Of a DNA stretch of 5,387 bases, positions 1 through 5,387 are shown in pieces. The position numbers and the translations under genes are program-made. How positions within the stretch are numbered: position 1 is the first letter of the stretch; every line of letters begins with the position of its first letter. The notes under the pieces were generated by a model that worked only from the letters and a program-made list of their open reading frames with translations, was not told where the DNA came from and did not search any database. Origin of the DNA: Bacteroidota bacterium (GTDB lineage: Bacteria; Bacteroidota; Ignavibacteria; UBA10030; UBA8401); the NCBI GenBank assembly GCA_003456055.1, contig DMPG01000399.1, positions 270-5,656 on the forward strand. The letters run 5' to 3'.

Positions 1-111
1 TTTGTAGTCCGAAGGAAAATTAATTTCCCCTTGTGTTGTTACTGCTTTAAATTCTGGAGCGCTATCGCCGATTCTCGGCATTGATACTATTTGTTCATGT
101 GTTGTTTCCAT
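1..111 (-). CDS. Peroxiredoxin (AhpC/TSA superfamily), N-terminus only
   Basis: Only the first 37 codons are present; the gene runs off the left edge. After a short leader (METTHEQIVS) the translation gives MPRIGDSAPEFKAVTTQGEI, then INFPSDYK. This is the classical opening of thiol peroxidases of the AhpC/TSA group (PxIGDxAPxFxAxTTxGxI), closest by memory to the Prx6-type or archaeal-like peroxiredoxins. Family members reduce hydrogen peroxide and organic peroxides in the cytoplasm through a peroxidatic cysteine near residue 50, which lies outside the window, so the 1-Cys or 2-Cys class cannot be decided. I chose the ATG at 109-111 because AAAGGA (119-124) sits 7 bases upstream; the in-frame ATG at 79-81 (MPRIGD) has no such site. 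It follows the DsrE gene after an 83-base gap, so it may be a separate unit or the last gene of the metal cluster. Confidence 0.88.
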   Translation of the reverse strand, partial: METTHEQIVSMPRIGDSAPEFKAVTTQGEINFPSDYK

Positions 112-118
112 TGTATTA

Positions 119-124
119 TCCTTT
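119..124 (-). promoter_or_regulatory. Ribosome binding site of the peroxiredoxin gene
   Basis: The minus strand reads AAAGGA with 7 bases before the ATG at 111. It decides the start in favour of the longer N-terminus, since the internal ATG at 79-81 has no purine-rich sequence in front of it. Confidence 0.6.
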
Positions 125-194
125 GAAGAATAAATAATTCATTGATATAAATGTTTCGTTTGATTTTTCCATACAACTGTTGCAGAACGTTAGT

Positions 195-641
195 TCAATA
201 ATCCAATGTTAAAATTCTTCCTTTTGTAAAATCAAAGAATCGGTCTTTATTAGCGACCTGGATTCCCGTCATCAGATCTGCACCACTTTTCCCCGCTGCT
301 TTCAAGCACGAAGGGCAAGCATAAATATTGATCCCTTTTTCTAACAGTAATTTTATAGACTCTTGAGCGGATGGAAATGTAGGATGGGTAATGTCATTTG
401 CATCCTTTAGAACCACTTCAATTCCTTTAATGTCAAGATATACCAACACGTCTTTGTCCATTGCCATGATGGTTGCCATTTTTAACGCCATTACAACTTT
501 ATGCGCATTTTCCGGCCCACTGCTGATATGGATCAAAATACCGTCGCGGACTTTTGCATCGTTTGCAATTTTTTCTTGCGAAAAAAGAATTGAAAAAATA
601 AACAGTATTGCGATCAGTGAAGTTGAAATTATATTTTTCAT
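195..641 (-). CDS. Secreted DsrE-family sulfur-carrier-like protein
   Basis: This 148-residue protein starts with a signal peptide (lysine at 2, hydrophobic core about 5-20, likely processing around residues 21-25; no lipobox cysteine), so it should act in the periplasm. The rest is a single DsrE/DsrF-like domain. It has a first beta strand with ILIHISSGPENAHKV (35-49), a helix rich in alanine and methionine (50-61), VLVYLDIKGIEVVLKDA (65-81), then YACPSCLKAAGK (107-118) and an FTKGRILTLDY tail. The cysteine pair at 109 and 112 falls where DsrE-like proteins carry their active persulfide cysteine. Family members bind or relay sulfur, but for this exported subgroup no reaction is established that I know of. 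The gene starts 10 bases after the methyltransferase stop, and AAGGA lies 7 bases before the ATG. Co-transcription with the permease and methyltransferase suggests a thiol- or metal(loid)-related role; that is inference. Confidence 0.85.
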   Translation of the reverse strand: MKNIISTSLIAILFIFSILFSQEKIANDAKVRDGILIHISSGPENAHKVVMALKMATIMAMDKDVLVYLDIKGIEVVLKDANDITHPTFPSAQESIKLLLEKGINIYACPSCLKAAGKSGADLMTGIQVANKDRFFDFTKGRILTLDY

Positions 642-648
642 ATGTGTA

Positions 649-653
649 TCCTT
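649..653 (-). promoter_or_regulatory. Ribosome binding site of the DsrE gene, overlapping the upstream stop codon
   Basis: On the minus strand the methyltransferase stop TAA (654-652) runs directly into AAGGA, giving TAAGGA, 7 bases ahead of the DsrE ATG at 641. Ribosomes terminating on the methyltransferase would sit on this site, so the two genes are probably translationally coupled. Confidence 0.65.
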
Positions 654-1293
654 AAATTATTGATGATGTTTGTTGTTGTACAGCAACCACAATATGACTT
701 GTAGAAGGTTTATTATGTACTTCGTGAACTATTTTCAAACCGGACTGGCGAACCACCACCTCAATACCCCCGTGAGCAACATAATGCTTGTAATTTGTGT
801 AATGATCTTTTCCTGCGACGAATTCCACTATTTCATTAAGCCAACTCCAAAATCCGGGTGGTTTCGGAACAAGATAATCGCCAATGATGATCGTATCCGC
901 AATTATTTTTATATTGTTGAGCAATGCAACGCGTTCACTCTCGTCTACTTCGTGAATGACATATGTTATTACTGCAACATCAAAATGGTGATTGTTTTCT
1001 GAAATGATATCGGAAATATTTTTATGATGAAATGAAATATTTACATGATCAGATTTTGAGAGATTACTGTGCGCTCTTTTAATATTTCTTTCTGACAAAT
1101 CTATTCCAATAATTGATTCGCATTTATCAGCCGCATAAAAAGAGAATCGTCCAGTTCCACAGCCGACATCAATCACTTTCGAATTCGGTTTAATGATTCT
1201 CTTTATCTGTCCAAATAACATATCTTGATTTGGAGCGATGACTTTATCATAGAATAGTCCGTCGTACCAATGATCTTTGTTCAACATCGCCAT
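652..1293 (-). CDS. Class I SAM-dependent methyltransferase, substrate unknown
   Basis: This is a soluble 213-residue protein with a Rossmann-type methyltransferase fold. Motif I is VIDVGCGTGRF (40-50), which binds SAM. The acidic end of strand 2 is IIGIDLSERN (61-70), with Asp65 expected to hold the ribose. DVAVITYVIHEV (105-116) is the strand-4 segment. The C-terminal third contains GDYLVPKPPGFW (138-149) and a GKDHYTNYKHYVAHGGI stretch (161-177), which resembles an uncharacterised UbiE-like subgroup I remember. Only two cysteines are present (45 and 58), so the three-cysteine arsenite site of ArsM is missing. I start at the ATG at 1293, one base after the permease stop (TAAaATG). The open frame reaches an upstream TTG at 1311, but that has no ribosome binding site and lies inside the permease gene. 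The methyl acceptor cannot be deduced; context points to a metal-linked small molecule or to modification of a cluster component. Confidence 0.85.
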   Translation of the reverse strand: MAMLNKDHWYDGLFYDKVIAPNQDMLFGQIKRIIKPNSKVIDVGCGTGRFSFYAADKCESIIGIDLSERNIKRAHSNLSKSDHVNISFHHKNISDIISENNHHFDVAVITYVIHEVDESERVALLNNIKIIADTIIIGDYLVPKPPGFWSWLNEIVEFVAGKDHYTNYKHYVAHGGIEVVVRQSGLKIVHEVHNKPSTSHIVVAVQQQTSSII

Positions 1294-1294
1294 T

Positions 1295-2137
1295 TTATAA
1301 GCCCACTGCAAAAAATAGTAACCCGATTACTATGCCAATCGCAAAATTGAAAACTTTTAATTTTACTGAATCTTCAAACGAATATGATAACATCGGTAAC
1401 ATGCCATGACCATCTTGAACGATGGAACTTGTCAGCAACACCGAGAACGGAATTAATCCTTGAGCAAACAGTGTCACAAAGATCAAATGCGGACCGGACT
1501 CGGGAATCAATCCGACCAACGCCCCTACAAATAAGAATAAAATCATATAGTTCGAGGTAAACTGTTCCAAATGAAGATAATTGAGTGCGATCTCTACAAC
1601 AATCAATGCACCGAACGTCCAAAGAGCTGTTTTCAAAAGATGTTTTTTTATAATATGTCCGTAAATATGATCTTTGATATAGTGGGAAATACTCTTTTCC
1701 TTCTGGTGAACAACCATTTCTTTGCAATTATCGCACGTGTGAATTTTGAATCGTCGAATTATAATATCAATAATCCATCCGCTGAAGATTCCAATAATAA
1801 AGAGAACAGCAAAAAGAATAATAGCGTCTTTAGGGAACATCGCCAGCATAACAAACGCTTCGTCGCCGGAAACTGCGATCATCGATCCTGCAAGTGCACC
1901 GAAACTGATCATGCCATGCATATAGAGTGATACGTTGGTAAATCCACCAATACATCCGGGAACTGTGCCAATGAGCGATGTTAGAATGTATTGCTTCGAC
2001 TTTCTTGCATTCTTGAAGAATGTTTCCATTTTTTGTTTTGTCAGTACATTGATGATATCAACAACAATCATCATTACAGCAACGAGTAACGTTATTTGGA
2101 TTGTTTCTATAAGAATCTTAATTATTTTTTCTGTCAT
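1295..2137 (-). CDS. ArsP_2-like polytopic membrane transporter (putative heavy-metal / manganese / arsenic permease)
   Basis: This 280-residue inner-membrane protein has about eight hydrophobic segments (roughly 8-31, 50-66, 74-100, 103-126, 167-186, 195-212, 215-240 and 260-280). Two motif pairs mark the family I recognise as ArsP_2 (Pfam: putative 10TM heavy-metal exporter; also annotated as putative manganese transporter or arsenic efflux protein). They are GTVPGCIGGF (57-66) with SGDEAFVML (90-98), and IPESGPHLIF (211-220) with QDGHGMLPML (241-250). The two halves are a visible internal duplication at an offset of 152 residues. The central loop (127-166) carries a CDNC pair (135-138) and six histidines, a plausible soluble metal-binding site. 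The ATG at 2137 is preceded by GAGGA at 6 bases. It lies 78 bases after the receptor gene and one base before the methyltransferase. Substrate and direction are not established; the family name rests mostly on similarity. Confidence 0.78.
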   Translation of the reverse strand: MTEKIIKILIETIQITLLVAVMMIVVDIINVLTKQKMETFFKNARKSKQYILTSLIGTVPGCIGGFTNVSLYMHGMISFGALAGSMIAVSGDEAFVMLAMFPKDAIILFAVLFIIGIFSGWIIDIIIRRFKIHTCDNCKEMVVHQKEKSISHYIKDHIYGHIIKKHLLKTALWTFGALIVVEIALNYLHLEQFTSNYMILFLFVGALVGLIPESGPHLIFVTLFAQGLIPFSVLLTSSIVQDGHGMLPMLSYSFEDSVKLKVFNFAIGIVIGLLFFAVGL

Positions 2138-2143
2138 CGTATT

Positions 2144-2148
2144 TCCTC
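2144..2148 (-). promoter_or_regulatory. Ribosome binding site of the ArsP_2-like permease gene
   Basis: GAGGA on the minus strand lies 6 bases before the ATG at 2137. A second purine run (AGGAG) occurs 10 to 15 bases further upstream. The 78-base gap to the receptor gene shows no terminator-like hairpin followed by a T run in the direction of transcription, so read-through from the receptor gene is plausible. Confidence 0.6.
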
Positions 2149-2215
2149 TATATTGCTCCTAGTACGTTAGATGCACCGAACAAGAACTCGATTCTTTTTA
2201 AGACTTTATCCGATG

Positions 2216-4579
2216 CTAGTTATTAAGAGGAATGGTTACTCGAACATTATAACTTCTTCCGGGAGCCAACGCATATCCTTTATATGTATCCAAAAAATCT
2301 CGGTATATTTCATTGGTGAGATTTGTGATGAGAAAATCAAATGTGACAGGATCTCTTCCATTTTTTACATCGAATCCAATACCAAAATCAATGACAGCAT
2401 AATCTTCTGTTGAACAGACTCCGGATGGGATATTGAATCCGAATCCATCATCAAATTGAGCAAATGGCTCGTAAAAACCTGCGGCATTTTTACCTGCAAC
2501 AAACTTTGAATTGAACGAAAGATATGGAGATGAAATATTTGAAATATCTGGAAGGATTACTTTTACTCCAAACAATCCTTTATGCGGAGGCATTAACGGA
2601 AGTTCGTTGTTCATATGAGGTCCGGAAGTAAATTCACCAATAATGTACGAATAACTTGATGAAACTTCTAACCATTGGATCAAAAAAATATCTACCGATA
2701 CTTCAACGCCTCTCACTGCTGCATCTGCTTGGTCGTGAGCAACGATATATGGCTTACCTACCGGAGCAAACGGATGCTGCGGTGCGCTATAAAGAAATAT
2801 ATAGTTTGAAATGGCATTTTGGAAAAGATTCACATTTCCGTTGACTCTTTCGTTCTTAAATCGGAGTGATGTGCTGAGTTCTAACGATGTTTCATTTTTC
2901 AAATTCGGTTCGCCGATCTGGAACGAGAATACACCACCATGCTCTCCATACACAAACAAATTAAAGAAGCTCGGCGTTCTAAAACCGCGACTGATATTTC
3001 CTGTGATCGTGAACTGATCGGTCAATTGATATGCAGTGCCAACGGAACCTGATAGATTTGAATAATTGCGATGATCATCTTTTAACAAGAGTGGATTGGT
3101 GGTTGTTCCAAAAAATATTTGATCTCTAAAATCGAACCGAGTGCCAAAACTGACTGTGAAACTATTCTTTTTCCATTCTTCAAAAACAAACAAAGCATAA
3201 TTTGTAAAATTCCCCGTCGGTTGCAACGGGACAATTCCAACATTTTCATGATCGTAATATTTTATCTCACCGCCAACGGTTCCCGATAAACCGAATACAT
3301 CAACGTTTTCAATTTCTGTGCGCATAGTATATACATTCAAAACAAGATCGACCGCTGCTGAATCTGGCAGCATTGGATAAGTCAATCCTCCGCGAGTCGC
3401 CAACCGCTCATTTCGTTGAATACTAAATTTCGGTTTCACAATAAATTTGCCAAGAGGTATATTTCCTTTGGCATTGAAGATTTGATTCTCAAGACGCACT
3501 CCAATCGGATTTCCATCTGGCAGTAAAAAGTTATTCTTGTTGAAAAAATGATCGTAATCAACCGAAAATATTCCGAGAGATGTTCCCATGCCGACGCCAA
3601 ACGACCCATTCAATTGCTCAAAATTTGTATTCGGTATTTCTCCCGTAAATTTAGGATCGTTCCGTTGTAACGTTACCGAGTACGGGTCCGTATCCGGTGT
3701 ATGAAAATTATCCGATTTTTTTCGAACAATGCTCGTACGAAATGCAATCATCTCAGAAGAACCGTTAAACATCAGCCCGGTTGTATATGCGTTTGAGTTT
3801 GAAAAATATCCGCCGGTAAAAGAACCATCAACTGCATACTCATTATCGTTTGCAAAATGATAGGGATGATGAAGGAGATTGACAACACCCCCTAAAGCAT
3901 CTGAACCGTAGAGTAAACTTGCTGCACCTTTAATGACTTCAATCCGCTCATATCCAAATGCATCAATGGTTGGAGAATGACGTTCTCCGTACTGCTGATA
4001 TTCCTGAGAAATACCATCACTTAAAATTAACACACGTTCACCTGTCTGACCACGAATAACTGGCTTACCCGCCACCGCTCCTGTAGAAATATTAGAGAGT
4101 CCCGGCAGCGATGCTACTAAATTGCCGAGAGAAATAGATTCCGATTTTTGTTTCTCTCGTCCGCTTAACGAACTGACATCTTGGGGAGTATCCAACACAT
4201 TTGATGCATACGGTTTACCGGTAACAATAACCGGATCTATTTGAAACGACGTACCCTTCAAATAAAACAACATCTGCACAGGTTCACCCTCGCGTACTTC
4301 AACAATTCTTGTCTCAGGTTCGAAACCAACATAACTCGCAATAATGCGGTGTATCCCGAACGGAACTTTGGTTATAAAAAAAAATCCGCTATCGTCTGTC
4401 AATGCTCCACGATTGAGTGATGAAATGACAACATGGGCGCCATATAAATTCTCACCTTCCGTTGAAACAATACGACCGAATATTGTTCCGGTTAGACTGT
4501 TCGCAAAAAGGATATTCTTAGAATAGATTACAAAAAGAAATATGAAAAAAAGAGAATGATTCCATCGAATTGAATACAT
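2216..4579 (-). CDS. TonB-dependent outer-membrane receptor, probably for a metal or metal complex
   Basis: This 787-residue receptor has a signal peptide (1-26, cleavage likely after LFA). It is followed by a carboxypeptidase-regulatory-like beta sandwich (about 32-108: GRIVSTEGENLYGAHVVI, then DDSGFFFITKVPFGIH), a TonB-box-like stretch DPVIVTGKP (115-123), a plug domain (about 128-235) and a C-terminal 22-strand-type barrel. The plug shows the usual landmarks: LPGLSN (158-163), VIRGQTGERVLILSDGI (174-190), IEVIKGAASLLYGSDALGGVVNLL (in pieces across 213-236). Such receptors import scarce ligands across the outer membrane using TonB/ExbBD energy. The GERHSPTID segment (199-206) and several loop histidines (HHPYH at 237-241 and others) resemble ZnuD-like metal receptors, but siderophore or other ligands are not excluded. 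The ATG at 4579 has GGGAGG at 5 bases. The last residues are IPLNN, without the usual terminal aromatic. It sits between a small His/Cys protein and a metal-type permease. Confidence 0.93.
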   Translation of the reverse strand: MYSIRWNHSLFFIFLFVIYSKNILFANSLTGTIFGRIVSTEGENLYGAHVVISSLNRGALTDDSGFFFITKVPFGIHRIIASYVGFEPETRIVEVREGEPVQMLFYLKGTSFQIDPVIVTGKPYASNVLDTPQDVSSLSGREKQKSESISLGNLVASLPGLSNISTGAVAGKPVIRGQTGERVLILSDGISQEYQQYGERHSPTIDAFGYERIEVIKGAASLLYGSDALGGVVNLLHHPYHFANDNEYAVDGSFTGGYFSNSNAYTTGLMFNGSSEMIAFRTSIVRKKSDNFHTPDTDPYSVTLQRNDPKFTGEIPNTNFEQLNGSFGVGMGTSLGIFSVDYDHFFNKNNFLLPDGNPIGVRLENQIFNAKGNIPLGKFIVKPKFSIQRNERLATRGGLTYPMLPDSAAVDLVLNVYTMRTEIENVDVFGLSGTVGGEIKYYDHENVGIVPLQPTGNFTNYALFVFEEWKKNSFTVSFGTRFDFRDQIFFGTTTNPLLLKDDHRNYSNLSGSVGTAYQLTDQFTITGNISRGFRTPSFFNLFVYGEHGGVFSFQIGEPNLKNETSLELSTSLRFKNERVNGNVNLFQNAISNYIFLYSAPQHPFAPVGKPYIVAHDQADAAVRGVEVSVDIFLIQWLEVSSSYSYIIGEFTSGPHMNNELPLMPPHKGLFGVKVILPDISNISSPYLSFNSKFVAGKNAAGFYEPFAQFDDGFGFNIPSGVCSTEDYAVIDFGIGFDVKNGRDPVTFDFLITNLTNEIYRDFLDTYKGYALAPGRSYNVRVTIPLNN

Positions 4580-4584
4580 ACGAA

Positions 4585-4590
4585 CCTCCC
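4585..4590 (-). promoter_or_regulatory. Strong ribosome binding site of the TonB receptor gene
   Basis: GGGAGG on the minus strand lies 5 bases before the ATG at 4579. It is the best Shine-Dalgarno match in the window and fixes the receptor start at the signal-peptide methionine. Confidence 0.75.
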
Positions 4591-4601
4591 AAATTGAACT
4601 G

Positions 4602-4636
4602 TTGACATAGTTTAAATTTCACTACAACATTGTCAA
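4602..4636 (-). promoter_or_regulatory. Candidate sigma70-like promoter inside an inverted repeat, upstream of the TonB receptor
   Basis: The minus strand has a perfect -35 hexamer TTGACA (4636-4631, overlapping the stop codon of the small upstream gene), a 16-base spacer and TAAACT (4614-4609; four of six matches to TATAAT). The predicted transcription start near 4602 would leave a leader of about 20 bases containing the GGGAGG site. The same TTGACA is repeated inverted at 4602-4607, so the -10 region is bracketed by 6-base arms that could serve as an operator. Group-specific promoters in Bacteroidota differ from this consensus, so the call is tentative. Confidence 0.35.
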
Positions 4637-4935
4637 TTAATCGGTGGTCCTCGTAATGTGGTAATTAATAAATATGATTCTGAAAACGATCTAATGGGTA
4701 TTTCGGGGATAGTATATTCAACAATTTGATCGTGGGGAACATTTGTATAAACCACAATTCCTGTATGAACGATTGAATGCAGCATCGCAACAGGACAATT
4801 ATCCTGTTCATTGATATCAGGTTTGTGATTGTGGAAAAATTCACTCCCAGCACTTTCATATAGAAAGACGATAACTAGAAGCGAAGCAACCTTCCAAATA
4901 TATCTTGGTGAAAATATGTGTATCGTTGTATTCAT
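4633..4935 (-). CDS. Small exported or membrane-anchored His/Cys protein with C-terminal RGPP motif
   Basis: This protein of 100 residues has no assigned function that I know of. A hydrophobic segment at about 13-26 (YIWKVASLLVIVFLY region) acts as a signal peptide or anchor. It is followed by a putative metal-binding patch: EFFHNHKPD (32-40), NCPVAMLHSIVHTG (46-59), giving H35, H37, C47, H53 and H57. The C-terminus reads LRGPPIN (94-100). Small proteins with a membrane segment, an HxH...C patch and an RGPP/RAPP tail are familiar to me beside metal-related genes in Bacteroidota and relatives (reminiscent of DUF2946-type proteins), but membership is not proven. I start at the ATG at 4935; no good ribosome binding site precedes it, and an in-frame TTG at 4977 would add 14 residues, also without one. 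It ends 53 bases before the receptor start, so it is probably a partner of the receptor, for example a periplasmic metal-holding protein. Confidence 0.68.
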   Translation of the reverse strand: MNTTIHIFSPRYIWKVASLLVIVFLYESAGSEFFHNHKPDINEQDNCPVAMLHSIVHTGIVVYTNVPHDQIVEYTIPEIPIRSFSESYLLITTLRGPPIN

Positions 4936-5070
4936 TACAATTTTTTGTCTTTGAACAACTAGTGCATCGGTCTTCAACTGTCACATGAGCTATTTCACTT
5001 TTTCTGTAACTCCTAAGTTCACTTGCAGTGTGATGCATGAATAAGGCAATTAGATTCACATTCAAAATTC
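4936..5070 (-). other. Intergenic region upstream of the metal cluster, possible control region
   Basis: These 135 bases separate the arginine decarboxylase from the small His/Cys gene and are the longest gene-free stretch. No hairpin with a T run follows the decarboxylase stop, and no convincing -35/-10 pair is visible. The minus strand carries GTGAA three times (5059-5055, 5022-5018, 4998-4994) plus a related TGTGACA (4985-4979). An inverted pair TGTGA/TCACA (5029-5033 and 5056-5060) is also present. Any promoter and metal-responsive operator of the cluster would be expected here, but none can be assigned by eye. Confidence 0.3.
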
Positions 5071-5387
5071 TTACGGAAGTAGGACGGCTGCCGCAATCAC
5101 CGTCGTCCAATTCCCATCCTTATCCCCTTCGGCTGTTTGTGTGATACTGAATGTTTTAACTATTTTATCAGACATTCTAAATACTTCCTCCCGTTCGCTC
5201 CAACCCGATTCCGTGTCAAATTCAATTCCAAGAGTTGTTGCAAGCATCTGGGCGGCAATATCCTCTGCATAATCACCGGTAATCTTCTCATTAACGCCGA
5301 ACGGATGATATTCTGACAAGTATCCATATTGTGATGGATCAGCAGGAATTGCCACGCCGATCGATGATGCTACTAACCGATTTGGCT
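5071..5387 (-). CDS. pdaD: Pyruvoyl-dependent arginine decarboxylase, C-terminal part
   Basis: The gene enters from the right edge; about 105 C-terminal residues are visible. The translation reads [20 protein letters not shown], then [50 protein letters not shown] and AVLLP before TAA. This is the signature of the PvlArgDC family, which converts arginine to agmatine plus CO2 for polyamine synthesis in the cytoplasm. The enzyme is made as a proenzyme that cuts itself at a Ser-Ser bond to form the pyruvoyl group; that site lies upstream of the window. By my alignment the Glu of SEYH (codon 5313-5311) matches the proton-donor Glu109 of the Methanocaldococcus jannaschii enzyme. The first in-frame start-like codon in the window (GTG at 5355) is internal, because the conserved coding sequence continues upstream of it. 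The gene looks like an ordinary housekeeping neighbour and not part of the metal cluster, from which 135 bases separate it. Confidence 0.92.
   Translation of the reverse strand, partial: PNRLVASSIGVAIPADPSQYGYLSEYHPFGVNEKITGDYAEDIAAQMLATTLGIEFDTESGWSEREEVFRMSDKIVKTFSITQTAEGDKDGNWTTVIAAAVLLP

Noticed and set aside
112..194. Promoter for the peroxiredoxin gene (TTGTAT followed by TTTATA)
   Set aside because: The spacer would be 19 bases and both boxes are poor, in an AT-rich stretch where such matches are expected by chance.
652..1293. Calling the methyltransferase ArsM (arsenite methyltransferase) from its neighbour
   Set aside because: The three conserved arsenic-binding cysteines of ArsM are absent; only two cysteines exist, one within the SAM motif.
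652..1311. Longer methyltransferase starting at TTG 1311
   Set aside because: The extra six codons lie inside the permease reading frame with no Shine-Dalgarno in front, while the ATG at 1293 gives a one-base junction typical of coupled genes.
391..1930. Open frames on the plus strand opposite the DsrE, methyltransferase and permease genes
   Set aside because: They are antisense to well-recognised protein families, show no family motifs of their own, and lack ribosome binding sites.
2182..2196. Small hairpin AAGAA-CTCGA-TTCTT as a terminator between the receptor and the permease
   Set aside because: The stem is only five AT-rich pairs, and the T run follows it on the plus strand, the wrong direction for these genes.
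2138..2215. Manganese (yybP-ykoY) riboswitch or other leader RNA before the permease
   Set aside because: The gap is only 78 bases, and I see neither the conserved core of that riboswitch nor a stable fold.
4856..5038. A 60-codon open frame on the minus strand (ATG at 5038) with a CTSCSKTKNC cysteine motif
   Set aside because: It has no ribosome binding site, overlaps the small His/Cys gene by 80 bases in another frame, and its second half is the shifted reading of that gene. The cysteines are suggestive but insufficient.
1..5387. tRNA, rRNA, CRISPR repeats, insertion-sequence ends or transposase fragments
   Set aside because: I scanned by eye for regular repeats, terminal inverted repeats and transposase motifs and found none; almost all of the window is accounted for by protein genes.

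Overview
The window is an AT-rich bacterial stretch in which every recognisable gene lies on the minus strand, so transcription runs from right to left. The genes suggest a Gram-negative member of the Bacteroidota/Chlorobiota/Ignavibacteriota (FCB) group. There is a TonB-dependent outer-membrane receptor with the N-terminal carboxypeptidase-regulatory-like domain typical of that group. There is also a pyruvoyl-dependent arginine decarboxylase and a secreted DsrE protein of the type I remember from these phyla. Several genes have clear Shine-Dalgarno sequences (GGGAGG, GAGGA, AAGGA, AAAGGA), which fits Ignavibacteria-like lineages better than classical Bacteroidia. This placement is inference from recall, not from a search.

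Layout in transcription order (right to left). (1) 5387-5071: the C-terminal part of a pyruvoyl-dependent arginine decarboxylase (polyamine synthesis), cut by the right edge. (2) 5070-4936: a 135-base intergenic region with no strong promoter but several GTGAA words. (3) 4935-4633: a 100-residue exported or membrane-anchored protein with an HNH...C...H...H cluster and a C-terminal RGPP motif. (4) 4579-2216: a 787-residue TonB-dependent receptor. (5) 2137-1295: a polytopic membrane protein that looks like the ArsP_2 family (putative heavy-metal/manganese/arsenic transporter). (6) 1293-652: a class I SAM-dependent methyltransferase, one base after the permease stop. (7) 641-195: a secreted DsrE-family protein with a CPSC motif, whose ribosome binding site overlaps the methyltransferase stop. 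(8) 111-1: the N-terminus of a peroxiredoxin, cut by the left edge.

Genes 3 to 7 form the interesting unit. An outer-membrane importer with a small His/Cys protein, an inner-membrane metal(loid)-type permease, a methyltransferase and a periplasmic sulfur-carrier-like protein are packed together with small gaps. The permease, methyltransferase and DsrE genes are so tightly spaced that translational coupling is likely. The simplest reading is a metal or metalloid acquisition/handling operon spanning both membranes. Neither the substrate nor the step performed by the methyltransferase and DsrE protein can be read from the sequence. A sigma70-like promoter candidate between genes 3 and 4 may give the receptor extra transcription. 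I see no rRNA, tRNA, CRISPR array, insertion sequence or riboswitch, and no gene-free stretch longer than 135 bases.
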